Shown here: piece after piece, positions 15,701-24,600 of the stretch
Layout of the letters: each line of letters starts with the position of its first letter
How positions within the stretch are numbered: the stretch's first letter is position 1
Origin: Gemmatimonadota bacterium
Lineage (GTDB): Bacteria; JBHIER01; G020348925
Length of the DNA: 24,718 nucleotides
Assembly (NCBI GenBank): GCA_020348925.1
Contig: CP070758.1
Coordinates: 3,711,556-3,736,273 of the forward strand
Direction: 5' to 3'
The notes under the pieces: generated by a model
What the model was told of the DNA's origin: nothing
What the model saw: only the letters and a program-made list of their open reading frames with translations
The model's database searches: none
Made by a program: the position numbers and the translations under genes

Positions 15701-15924
15701 ACGGGGCGAGACTTTTCTCCGAGGGACCGTTCCTTATTCGAGGAACGGTGAGATGTCAGAACGGAAGCGCGGTCCTGATTGGAGAGGACATCCGAAGCTT
15801 GAGGGATATTGTTGCATGTGTGGGGCATTCACGTGACGGCACCGGACCCTCGGTCTTCCAGAGGAGACCGGTCTCTCCGGATCGGAATACGGCACTACAG
15901 AGATGGCTTTTTGAAAAAAATTGA
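12709..15924 (+). CDS. dnaE2: Error-prone DNA polymerase, DnaE2-type C-family alpha subunit
   Basis: The 1071-residue protein is a C-family polymerase of the DnaE2 type, involved in damage-induced mutagenesis. The N-terminal PHP domain keeps its metal-ligand motifs: HLHCH (5-9), ITDHNAL (38-44), GAE (E66) and ATNNVHF. The palm has PPDIDLDLCW with D382/D384/D386 and KIDLLGQRALT with D535, matching the three catalytic aspartates of DnaE. The finger/HhH region and a C-terminal OB-fold (VKVAGRLITSRRARTAGGK onwards, about 945-1030) follow. It is shorter than replicative DnaE (about 1160 aa) and lacks the extended tau-binding tail. The ATG has GAGG five bases upstream. The placement after lexA and a Y-family polymerase is the well-known lexA/imuB/dnaE2 mutagenesis arrangement. 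A strong promoter overlaps its stop codon. Confidence 0.94.
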   Translation: MSFTHLHCHSNFSLLDGAASIDRLIEAAQRFKMQALAITDHNALYAGVEFYRAAMGQGIKPILGAEVIVAGGGHLVLLARDWEGYGNLCRIITEAHLNGGGKEPAAPPGALARYARGLVCLSGCRRGEIPNLLLRGETEKAEEIAARYSDIFGPGNFFIELQWTAELSQRRLLRRLVRLAGRRRLPLVATNNVHFLKPEDYLVHRTLASIRTLKTLSDAVPGEVADKAFFLKSEAEMEAVLGEIPEALANTVKIAGRCELNLPSGEPIFPGCDVPPGEQASSYLRRLASKGLAERYRTVTGDLTERLDYELKIIHRMGFTEYFLIVWDIVRFARSKTIPAVGRGSAACSLVAYALGITDADPMRYNLSFERFLNPFRSDPPDIDLDLCWRGRDEVLAYVYEKYGRDRVAMICTYATLRLRSAFREVAKVFGLPPSEINTLAKRLPSFGVSKLDDAMGRIPECRDIPIDQEPYRIIFRISEKITGFPRHLGIHCGGIVIGREPLPTWVPLERATKGIVVTQYDMRAIEALGLVKIDLLGQRALTIVADTVRMVEENYGRRVDVDRLPEGEEKTAALIRQGFTMGCFQIESPGMRNLLQQIEAETPEDVIVALSLIRPGPAEAGMKEQFVRYRRGLERVSYLHPKMEEILGDTYGIMLYQEDILKVASGVAGLSLAEADGLRRAVTKRRSPEEMAKHRKGFMVGARRSGIPQAVSESIWLRMANFSAYSFCKAHAATYGRIAYRCCYLKAHYPAEFLAAVLTNRAGYYPASAYVEEARRWGVAILAPDVNRSREEYTARENILQIGLMRVKDLTARSLRSILRQRAHAPFGALDDFCRRVDIGRSEVENLIKCGSMDGFGRTRPELLWELSLIFEGILEEKKKAAEATLFSVPETFRMPTTVPKIPDYPDSQKVSMEQDILSLAVTCHPLALYRQTLGKEGILPSTDLPAYADRRVKVAGRLITSRRARTAGGKLMKFLTLEDVHGTFEVVLFPDAYQRHGARLFSEGPFLIRGTVRCQNGSAVLIGEDIRSLRDIVACVGHSRDGTGPSVFQRRPVSPDRNTALQRWLFEKN

Positions 15925-15949
15925 CAAGATGGTAAAAATGTCGTATATT
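15921..15949 (+). promoter_or_regulatory. Near-consensus sigma70 promoter at the dnaE2 3' end
   Basis: A perfect TTGACA (15921-15926) overlaps the dnaE2 stop codon; TATATT (15944-15949) follows after exactly 17 bases. Transcription would start near 15956. It reads toward the C25-like genes but lies more than 500 bases before them. Confidence 0.7.
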
Positions 15950-16112
15950 GATTTTTCGCCTTCGGGAGAGGGCAACGGAAGAGGTCTTTTCTCGAGTTTC
16001 CATCGAGCGAGAACAGTCTGTTATGCTTTAGTAGGGAGGAGGATATACCCTGGGTTGAAGATGTCATGATGACACTGAGTGGATTCTGTGTTCGTCGTAA
16101 GTATGCATCACC

Positions 16113-16147
16113 AAAAAAAGACTGCAAGGACCTTCCTCTTTTGCAGT
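16113..16147 (-). terminator. Intrinsic-terminator-like hairpin on the minus strand
   Basis: Read on the minus strand, ACTGCAA pairs with TTGCAGT, with an added GGA/TCC pair inside, then C and seven T (16119-16113). The shape fits a rho-independent terminator, although the loop has a four-base bulge. No minus-strand gene to its right is evident. Confidence 0.4.
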
Positions 16148-16383
16148 GCAATTCCATGCACCCTTCTTCTTTAGGACTGGCTTTCAAGGCCGCACCTTTT
16201 GAGAGACCGCCCTCTTTTTCTATACCCGAGTGAGATAAAGAGCTTTCCCGGAATTTCTATCGGCAGGATTTTTGCAGTTCGTTCGAAATTGTGGGTGTGA
16301 GGGGGAGAGGACATAAGTGTTCTGTGCAATTTGGGGACGATCAGTTTCCCAGTTGGATTTGGCGAAGGGTTTTTTCTTCGAAT

Positions 16384-16416
16384 GTGCGGGTTTTCTGAAA
16401 CTTGCGCGATTTTTTT
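16384..16416 (+). terminator. Rho-independent terminator before the C25-like genes
   Basis: GTGCGGGTTT (16384-16393), loop TCTG, AAACTTGCGC (16398-16407) form a ten-pair stem with three G-T pairs, followed by GA and seven T (16410-16416). It would end transcripts from the promoter at 15921, or read-through from dnaE2, 67 bases before the next coding start. Confidence 0.65.
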
Positions 16417-16483
16417 ATGTCCAATTCTTTTAAAGGTTTTGTGAAAGACCTTCACTGATCTTACGGGATACAAGGGGAGAATT

Positions 16484-19400
16484 ATGATGCTGTTGAAACG
16501 GGGTGTATGTCTACTTTTGGGCTTGCTGTTCATTTTCACCTACCGCTTTGACTCGAAGGCCGAATTTCTGTCTCAGGAGGATGGCGCGAAGTTTTCGTTT
16601 GTGGCTTCCGATGATATGGGAGCAGAGGTCCTGATAGCGTTTCGTGAACCTGAGATTGAGGCGATCCTCGAAGGGGATGAAATTTTTCACAAGGTACGGA
16701 TGTCCCGGGCTGGTTGGTCGACGGAGCCCGGCCGGCCGGAGTTGCCCGTTCTGGCCAGACTGGTGGCAGTACCGGCCGGTATCTCCGTGGAGGTGGAGGC
16801 CGGACAGGGGGAGTTTACGATCCTGAGAGATATACGGGTGCGTTCCAGTCAGGAGGCCGATGTTGCGAGACGGGAGAGGACGGTCATTGATGAAGGGCTG
16901 TCTGGTTCGGATGAATTGTATCCTGAAAATGTTGTGGAGGTGGAAACGCCGGTGCGAATGGGGAGGCTTCGCCTGGTCCCGCTTATTGTGCATCCGGTTC
17001 AGTATAATCCGGTTCGTGGAGAGCTCAAGGTGTATCGGAGCCTAGCGATAACATTGCGATACAGTGAGGCAAGTGGCTCAGGGGTTGGTGATCGTGATGG
17101 CCTTGCCCGATCGGAAGCATTCGAGGATTTATACAGGAGCTCGGTGGTCAATTACAGGAGTGTGGAATCGGCAGGGGTCCGTGGGGGATATCTTTTTGTG
17201 ACCCCTGACGAGTATTACGAGGCGTTGGAGCCTCTTGTCGAGTGGAAACGGCAGAAAGGCTATCACACGGATGTGCTGCGGTTGTCGCAGCTCGGGTCGA
17301 ATCCTGACAACAACCGGATACGGAATTCTATCCGAAACCATTATGCCAACACGCCGGTTCCCCTTGAATATGTTGTTCTTATCGGTGATGTCGAGGTACT
17401 GCCGACATTCTTTTACCAGGATGAGATGGAGACGGGGAGGGGTTGGGATGCCGCCGATCATCCGTACAGCATGCTGGAGGGGAATGATTATTTCCCCGAC
17501 GCGTTCGTAGGACGGCTGTCGGTAGCCTCCGTGAGCCAATTGCATAATGTCGTCAATAAAATTGTATCCTACGAGAGAGATCCGTACATGGTCCAATCGG
17601 ACTGGTACAAAAGGGCCCTCATGGTGTGCAACTACGAGGGCAATGCATCCGCCCGGACGACGAAACTCTGGGTGCGAGAGAAGCTTCTCAATAGCGGCTA
17701 TACCGATGTGCCCACGTCCTTCTCGTTCGCGAATTTTGAAAGCGACATCGGGTTCATTGAAAGTGTCGTGAATTCAGGCGTGTCGTTTATCAACTACCGG
17801 GGTGTTCTCGACTGGGGCGGGTGGACGTCTCCGGATCACTATTATAACATCCTCGGATTACAGAATGGATTCATGCTTCCCGTGGTTACCGACATGGTCT
17901 GCCGGGCGGCGGCCTTTTATGATGATTGCCCGGCCGAGGCGTGGTTGCGGGCCGGGACGGTCATGAGTCCGAGGGGGGGCGTTGCCGTCGTCGGTCCTTC
18001 CGCCGTCAATACCAAAGTCTATTTCAATAATGTGATGGACTGCGGTTTCTATTCCGGTGTCTTTGACGATTCGCTTTCCTCGGTGGGACAAGCTTTGGCC
18101 CGAGCAAAAATGGAGCTGTATATGCAGTACCCGCTGAACCGGGGACCGGGTCACGCCTGGAATTCTGTGGAGTGTTATTTTCACATGTACACCTTGATCG
18201 GAGATCCGGGGCTTCACATGTGGACCGATATCCCACGTTATTTTACGGTCGAACATCCATCTGTGATCGAGGTCGGATCGAGTGTTTTGGGAGTGAGGGT
18301 GAAAGATTTGGGAAATCTTCCCACTGCGGGAGCCTATGTCTGTTTAACGCGTGGCGATGAGATTCTTTCAGGAGAATATACGGGGTCGGATGGTTGGGTT
18401 CATCTGCCCCTTTCCGTGGGGGTCGGTGATTTTGTGACCCTGACGGTGACAAAGCCGAATTTCAAACCATATCAGGCTGTTATGGTCGGTCGGGAGGTTT
18501 CGGTTTCCGTGGTTCTTTCGGACTATGGGATCGATGATGATGCTTCGGGCGGGAGTACGGGAGATGGTGATGGTCGCTCCAATCCCGGCGAACGCTTGGA
18601 GTTGTCTCTCTTGCTGGAGAACGTGGCGAGCGGTGGTGCTGCGGATTCGGTCTCCTGTGTGGTGGAGAGTGATGATCCGTATGTAGTCGTTCATCAGCCC
18701 GTGGTGGATTTTGGGAATATTGAGCCGGGGGAAAGTGTGTGGGGTCGGGAACCATGCGTTCTTTCGATCTCCTCGGATTGTCCTGACAGACAAGAGGTTG
18801 CCTTGACGTTGGAGATTGTTGATGGTGACGAACGCAGGTGGAGGAACTTCTTGGGCCTTGCGGTTGAGGCCCCAGATTTTGTTCTGTCCGATGTTCAGAT
18901 TGAAGATTCCGATCAGCTGTTCCCCAACGGGCGGCTCGATCCTGGCGAAACCGTCCAAGTGGGGGTTGTTCTAACCAATACCGGCGGGAAATCTGGAGAC
19001 AATGTCTGGGCCGTTCTCAGGACGGCCGACCCGAGGATCACCATCATCGATTCCACAGCGACCTTCGGTACTCTTCCCGTCGGAGGGGAAGGAACTACGA
19101 CGGATGATCCCCTTGTGATAAGAGCGGATTTGAGAACCTTCACCGGCCATCGGGTTCAATTCAGCCTGGTGTGTGAGAGCGGTTCGGGTATGATCGATAC
19201 AGTCGGGGTGGCACTCACAACAGGAATCCCCTCCTCATCAGATCCTGTAGGGCCTGACTCGTACGGTTATTTCGCTTACGATAACACTGATTGGCGTTAT
19301 TATGACAAACCCACGTACGATTGGGTGGAAATTGATCCTTCCTACGGTGGTTCCGGGTCTGTGGGGTGGCTCGTTGATCAGCCCGCACCCGAGGATCTCG

Positions 19401-21547
19401 TATGGATTGATTATCCCCAGGGGGACACGCGTGTCTTAACGCTCCCCTTTTCCTTTCGATATTACGGGAGGACGTTCGATCAGATCTCCGTCTGTTCCAA
19501 CGGGTGGCTCTCCCTGGGATCGACCTGGATGACTGACTTTCGGAACTGGTCCATTCCGGCGATTCTCAACCCACCGAACATTATTGCCCCCTTCTGGGAT
19601 GATCTGTACATGGGGGGTGGGAGGGTCTTTACCTATCATGATGTACCGGGCCACAGGTATATTGTAGAGTGGAGCCGAGTGCACAATGATTATGATGATG
19701 CACTGGAAACCTTTGAGGTCATATTACATGATCCTGAGTATTATGAGACCGTGACCGGAGATGGGGAGATACTCTTTCAGTATCGGAATGTGAGCAACAG
19801 CGATTATGCGTGGAATTTTGCCACAGCGGGAATTGAGTCGCCGGATAAAAAGGGTGGTGTGGAGTACACGTATGCGGGATTGTATCCGCCCGGGGCACTG
19901 GAATTGGGGGATGGAGCGGCGATCAAGTTTACAACGGGGAAGGTGCTTCCGGATGGACCATATCTCAATTACTACGATTCCGAGATGGATGATGATGCTG
20001 TGGCCGGGAGTCAGGGGGATGGAGATGGGTTGGCGGATGCCGGTGAGCGTATTGAGCTGCACCTGCGGTTGATCAATTATGGTGAGAAAATGGCGGCGGA
20101 GGTGTCAGCAATCTTAAAGAGTGGGGACCCCAACGCATTGATCCGGGACAGCGTCCAGACATTTTCCGATATCGGGCCTGGAGATGTGATCCTGGGCAAT
20201 GGGCCGTTTCTCGTCGATATCGAGCCTGCGTGTGAGAACGGCCATATCATCCGATTCCTGGTGGAGACACGGACTGCAGGAGCCTACTGCTCCTCCACAA
20301 ATTTTAATGTTGAGGTGGTCGCTCCTGTCATCGTATACAAGATCCATGGTGTCGAGGAAATTCAGGGTGATGGGGATGGAAGACCTGAGGCCGGGGAGAC
20401 GAGTGCGTTGCGGATCACCCTTGAGAATGTTGGGCATGGTCAGGCAACCGGCGTCTGGGGCAGATTAACAACCGAGGATGTCCACATAACTCTGACCGAT
20501 GATGCGGCAGATTTTCCGGACATTGCCGCCGCCGCGATCGGTACGAATCTGAGCGACCCTTTCGTTTTTACGCTCGATGACGAGATATCCCACCATCACG
20601 CCTCGTTCGAGCTGTCCGTCTTTTCGAACGGCGACCATTACAGCACTGTTCTGCAGTTCCGCATTGTCGTCGAACGGGCCCCTATTCTTCTTGTTGATGA
20701 TGATGGTGGTGATACGCTTGAAACCTATTTTACAGAGGCGCTGAGCGCTCAGGATTGGGGGTATGATTATTACGACAGACTCACCGAGGGCGGATTGGAT
20801 ACGTTTATGATCCGTGAGTACAAAACCCTGGTGTGGTTTGCTGGGAACGAGCGCGATTCGACCCTCACACCCTTCGATCAGGGGAGGCTGAAGGCGTTTC
20901 TCCACCGAGGAGGGAGCCTCTTTTTAACCGGCCAAGATATCGGTTATGATCTGGTTGAAGATGGTACTGCGGAGGATGCGGCCTTTTACCATGATTACCT
21001 GCGTGCGGACTATGTGATGGATGCTTCTGGAATCGACATTTTAGTGGGGGTGCCGCAGGAGCATTTAATTGCCGGGGTCAGTCAGGCCAATTTTCTCGGC
21101 CTTGTCCACGGTGGTGCTGGAAACCAGAATTCCCCAAGCGTTATTGTTCCCCTCCCTGGAGCCAGCCCGGTGTATACGTATTCTACGACAAATGATGTTG
21201 CCGGGCTCAAGTATTACGGTGGGTATAAATTGGTTTACTTCGCCTTTGGATTTGAGGGGGTCGGTTGCTTTATAGGCCAGGATCATGCTGAGACGCGCGC
21301 ACGATTGATGAGGAACATCACGGAGTGGTGTATGTACGTGGGAGACAAGGGCGATGTCAATGGTGATGGCGTTTTCAACGTTCGTGATGTGATCATGACC
21401 GTTCAGATTAGCCATGGCTGTCTCAATCCATCGGTGAGACAATTGTGGGCAGCGGACAACAATGGTGACGGACAGATCAGTGTTGTAGATATTTTGGGGA
21501 TCATTGACAAAATATTGACAAAGAGATACCTTGAAGTAACTCCATGA
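16484..21547 (+). CDS. Giant secreted C25 (gingipain)-like modular protein with dockerin-like C-terminus, copy 1
   Basis: The 1687-residue product has a signal peptide (1-26), a propeptide-like region (about 35-195) and a C25 peptidase-like domain (about 232-585). Catalytic Cys candidate C473 lies in LPVVTDMVC; the usual NYxGHG is NYRGVL (437-442), so His is replaced by V441. An Ig-like domain (585-675) follows, then about 110-residue beta modules with GDGDG...GE or equivalent at 693, 808, 1178 and 1295. A NIDO-like insert (914-1152, with FRYYGRTFDQISVCSNGW and PFWDDL) splits modules two and three. A glutamine-amidotransferase-like domain (1399-1618, ILLVDDDGG) precedes two dockerin-type calcium loops (D1624-D1635, D1658-D1669). 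GGGGAG lies four bases before the first ATG and seven before a second one. Surface or extracellular location is likely; proteolytic activity is uncertain. Confidence 0.88.
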   Translation: MMLLKRGVCLLLGLLFIFTYRFDSKAEFLSQEDGAKFSFVASDDMGAEVLIAFREPEIEAILEGDEIFHKVRMSRAGWSTEPGRPELPVLARLVAVPAGISVEVEAGQGEFTILRDIRVRSSQEADVARRERTVIDEGLSGSDELYPENVVEVETPVRMGRLRLVPLIVHPVQYNPVRGELKVYRSLAITLRYSEASGSGVGDRDGLARSEAFEDLYRSSVVNYRSVESAGVRGGYLFVTPDEYYEALEPLVEWKRQKGYHTDVLRLSQLGSNPDNNRIRNSIRNHYANTPVPLEYVVLIGDVEVLPTFFYQDEMETGRGWDAADHPYSMLEGNDYFPDAFVGRLSVASVSQLHNVVNKIVSYERDPYMVQSDWYKRALMVCNYEGNASARTTKLWVREKLLNSGYTDVPTSFSFANFESDIGFIESVVNSGVSFINYRGVLDWGGWTSPDHYYNILGLQNGFMLPVVTDMVCRAAAFYDDCPAEAWLRAGTVMSPRGGVAVVGPSAVNTKVYFNNVMDCGFYSGVFDDSLSSVGQALARAKMELYMQYPLNRGPGHAWNSVECYFHMYTLIGDPGLHMWTDIPRYFTVEHPSVIEVGSSVLGVRVKDLGNLPTAGAYVCLTRGDEILSGEYTGSDGWVHLPLSVGVGDFVTLTVTKPNFKPYQAVMVGREVSVSVVLSDYGIDDDASGGSTGDGDGRSNPGERLELSLLLENVASGGAADSVSCVVESDDPYVVVHQPVVDFGNIEPGESVWGREPCVLSISSDCPDRQEVALTLEIVDGDERRWRNFLGLAVEAPDFVLSDVQIEDSDQLFPNGRLDPGETVQVGVVLTNTGGKSGDNVWAVLRTADPRITIIDSTATFGTLPVGGEGTTTDDPLVIRADLRTFTGHRVQFSLVCESGSGMIDTVGVALTTGIPSSSDPVGPDSYGYFAYDNTDWRYYDKPTYDWVEIDPSYGGSGSVGWLVDQPAPEDLVWIDYPQGDTRVLTLPFSFRYYGRTFDQISVCSNGWLSLGSTWMTDFRNWSIPAILNPPNIIAPFWDDLYMGGGRVFTYHDVPGHRYIVEWSRVHNDYDDALETFEVILHDPEYYETVTGDGEILFQYRNVSNSDYAWNFATAGIESPDKKGGVEYTYAGLYPPGALELGDGAAIKFTTGKVLPDGPYLNYYDSEMDDDAVAGSQGDGDGLADAGERIELHLRLINYGEKMAAEVSAILKSGDPNALIRDSVQTFSDIGPGDVILGNGPFLVDIEPACENGHIIRFLVETRTAGAYCSSTNFNVEVVAPVIVYKIHGVEEIQGDGDGRPEAGETSALRITLENVGHGQATGVWGRLTTEDVHITLTDDAADFPDIAAAAIGTNLSDPFVFTLDDEISHHHASFELSVFSNGDHYSTVLQFRIVVERAPILLVDDDGGDTLETYFTEALSAQDWGYDYYDRLTEGGLDTFMIREYKTLVWFAGNERDSTLTPFDQGRLKAFLHRGGSLFLTGQDIGYDLVEDGTAEDAAFYHDYLRADYVMDASGIDILVGVPQEHLIAGVSQANFLGLVHGGAGNQNSPSVIVPLPGASPVYTYSTTNDVAGLKYYGGYKLVYFAFGFEGVGCFIGQDHAETRARLMRNITEWCMYVGDKGDVNGDGVFNVRDVIMTVQISHGCLNPSVRQLWAADNNGDGQISVVDILGIIDKILTKRYLEVTP

Positions 21548-21552
21548 ATAAG

Positions 21553-21586
21553 ACGGGAAGCCGTGTGTCTCGGATTGCGTTCCCGT
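21553..21586 (+). other. Hairpin between the two C25-like genes
   Basis: ACGGGAA (21553-21559) pairs with TTCCCGT (21580-21586), and CCG/CGG pair inside (21561-21563, 21571-21573). An AAGAAC sequence follows instead of a T-run, so it is not a standard terminator. It may be a processing or stability element in a shared mRNA. Confidence 0.4.
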
Positions 21587-21644
21587 AAGAACAAAGAATG
21601 GCTGTATCCACAGGCCCGTTTTCACAAGGGAGGGAAACATTGCC

Positions 21645-24600
21645 ATGAGAAAACGATCTCTTCTTTTTTGTGTTCTTTCCGTTCTCCTTTTTCAATACGG
21701 TTCCTCCTCAGAATCTTTGCCGGATAAAGATGTTCCGGAATTTACGGTCGTCGCCTCCGACAATTTTGGGGCGGAGATTCTGATAGAGTTGGGTGAACCT
21801 GCGATTGAGGGAGTTGACGAGGGAGGGGAGACTTTTCACAAGGTACGACTGTTCGGAGCCGGCTGGGCGATTGAGGCCGGTCGCCCGGAGTTGCCGGTTG
21901 TGGCCAGGTTTGTGTGCGTGCCGCCGGGTGTTTCCGTTGACGTGGAGACGGGTCATGCGGAGTATACGACTCTGAACGATGTACGGGTGCTTCCGTGTCA
22001 GGAGTTAGAGCATTCGAGGAAAGGCAAGAGGGAGATTACTCGTGACCACGTTTTGTATGCTCGGGATTCCTTTTTCCCGGAGTCGATCGTTGAGGTCGAG
22101 ACACCGCTCACTATTCGGGGTCTTCGGGTGGTTCCCCTTATCGTGCATCCCGTTCAGTACAATCCGTTGCGCGGAAAATTGAAGGTTTACCGGAGTCTCA
22201 CGGTTCGGCTGACATACCGGGGAGCTGGAGTTCCCTTCACAGGGGGGCGGCGAAGCAGCGGTGAGTCGGAGGCCTTTGAGAAGTTTTACAGAAGTTCAGT
22301 CTTGAATTATGATGCTGATTCATCCCAGGAGGTGGAGCGAGGAGGATATCTCATTGTGACGCCTGATATCTATTATGAAGAACTGCAGCCCCTTGTTGCG
22401 TGGAAGCGTCAGAAGGGATATCACACGGACGTGGTGCGGCTGTCGCAGATTGGATATAATCCGGATAATAATCAGATAAGAAATTATATTGAGAACTATT
22501 ATTCGAACGCATCTGTCAGCCCGGAGTATGTTGTTCTGGTTGGAGATGTCGAGGAGCTCCCAACGTTCTTCTACTATGATGAGATGGAGGCGGGTTGGAA
22601 TCCAAATTGGCCTTGGGATGCAGCCGATCATCCGTATAGTATGCTGGAGGGAGATGATTATATGCCGGAAGTGTTTTTGGGGCGTTTGTCGGTATCATCA
22701 ACCTCTGAGCTGCGGACCGTCGTGAATAAGATTGTTTCCTACGAGAGGGATCCATACCTGGGACAGACGGACTGGTACAGCAGTGCTCTCATGGTCTGCA
22801 ATTACGGGGGGACTGCTACCGCCAGGACGACGAAGCTCTGGGTGCGGGATAAATTGATGGATAACGGCTATGCCCGGGTGGACACAACGTTCCGAATGGA
22901 TATGGAATGTGATGTGGGCTTTATTAGAAATGTGATAAATTCAGGTGTCTCTTTTGTCAACTACCGTGGATTTGTCGGTTGGGGAGGATGGACCTCCCCG
23001 CCAGGTGACTTTTCCAACATTTATTCCCTGCAAAATGGTTTCATGTTACCGGTTGTTACTGATATGACCTGCAGTGAGGCGGCTTTTTTTGGGGATTGTG
23101 CGGCGGAGGCGTGGCTGCGAGCAGGAACCGTCATGAACCCGAGAGGGGGGATCGCCGCAATCGGTCCTTCGGCAGGCAATACGAAGGTGTATTTCAATAA
23201 CGTTCTGGATGGAGCGTTTTATGCCGGGATCTTAGACGATTCGCTCACAACAATCGGACAGGCATTTGCCCGGGCCAAGATGGAACTGTACATGCAATAC
23301 CCTTTGAACAGGGGACCAGGCCATGCCTGGAATTCTGTGGAGTGCTATTTTTATATGTACACACTCATCGGAGATCCGAGCCTTGCGATGTGGACGGATA
23401 TTCCACGGCTCTTTACGGTTGAGCACCCGGCCGTGATAGAGGTGGGATCGAACATTTTTAAGGTGCGGGTGAGGAATTCGGGTCATCGTCCTGTTGAGGG
23501 TGCATATGTCTGTTTGACCGGTGGCGGTGAAATACTCTCCGGAGATTTTACAGGATCGGGGGGGGAGGTGCGTTTACCGGTTTCTCCGGAGGCGGGGATT
23601 TCTATGACGGTGACAGTGACCGGGCAGAATTACAGGCCGTATCAGGCTGTCGTCGTTGCTGAAGAAGCCGCCCTTTCCCTCGCCCTGTCAGATTATGGTG
23701 TTGATGATGATACCTCTGGTGAGAGTAAGGGGGATGGTGACGGGCGTGTCAATCCCGGGGAGCGAGTGGAGGTCTCACTGATGATGGAGAACGTGGGCAC
23801 CGGAGAGACAGCCTATGCGGTCTCGTGTGTGGTAGCCAGTGAAGATCCGTATGTAACTGTCCAGCAACCGGTAGTGGAATTCGGGGATATGGAGCCGGGG
23901 GAATCGGTGTGGGGTCAGGCTGCGTGTGTTCTTTCCGTCGCATCGGACTGTCCTGATGGACACGAGGCCGCCCTGTCGCTAAGGATTACTGAGGGGAGCG
24001 GCAACACGTGGGATAATATGCTCAGTCTTGCGGTTGTGGCGCCGGATTTTGTTCAGTCGGACGTTCAGATAGAAGATTCCGATCAGATGTCCCCCAACGG
24101 CCTGCTCGATCCCGGTGAGACAGTTCAGTTGGTGATGACTCTTCGGAATGAGGGGGACAAGAATGGAGAAAATATCCGGGGGATCCTGAGTACGTCCGAC
24201 CCAGATATTGATCTCATCGATCACGCTGCGGACTTCGGATCAATTTCCATCGGGTCCCACGGATGGAATGGGGATGATCCTTTTATCGTCTCAGCAAATC
24301 TCAGAACGTATTCGGGACATCAAGCTCAATTTACCCTGTATCTCGAGAGCGATTCGGGGATGCGGGATACACAGACCTTTTCTCTGTCCGTTGGTGTTCC
24401 ATCCCCCTCGGATCCCACGGGGCCGGATTCCTACGGATATATGGCGTACGATAACGGGGACTGGCGCTACTACGATCGTCCTACCTACGCGTGGTTCGAG
24501 ATAGATCCTGAGTATGGTGGCTCCGGGACCGTATTGAGCTTCGTTGATGAACCGCTGCCTGAACAAGGGGATTGGGCCGATTATTATCGAGGTGATACGG

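Larger units (their letters stand above)
15957..16416 (+). other. Candidate terminated noncoding transcript or attenuator leader
   Basis: The stretch lies between a near-consensus promoter and an intrinsic terminator and has no convincing coding frame. It contains several local dyads: TTCTCG/CGAGAA (about 15999-16015), the 13-base palindrome TGTCAT-G-ATGACA (16062-16074), ACTGCAA/TTGCAGT (16121-16147) and GTGCA/TGCAC (about 16146-16161). I could not match it to tmRNA, RNase P RNA, 6S RNA or a known riboswitch. It may be a free RNA of about 460 nt or a long leader that controls the C25-like gene by termination. Confidence 0.4.

Noticed and set aside
13072-15828. A 918-codon open frame on the minus strand opposite dnaE2
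   Set aside because: It is a by-product of the G+C-rich codon use of dnaE2. Its translation is rich in Pro, Arg, His and Gly, with no recognisable domain, while the plus strand has full catalytic motifs.
15950-15985. Possible glycine-riboswitch-like GGAGAG/GGCAA elements just after the promoter at 15921
   Set aside because: The order and spacing of the conserved blocks do not fit the glycine riboswitch; the similarity is only a few purine-rich bases.
16276-16292. GTTCGAAAT resembling a tRNA T-loop
   Set aside because: No flanking T-stem, anticodon arm or acceptor stem could be drawn, so it is not a tRNA.
16171-16539. A 122-codon minus-strand frame in the region before the C25-like gene
   Set aside because: Lys/Arg/Pro-rich with no recognisable domain; it starts inside the antisense of the copy 1 signal peptide and has no ribosome binding site that I could see.
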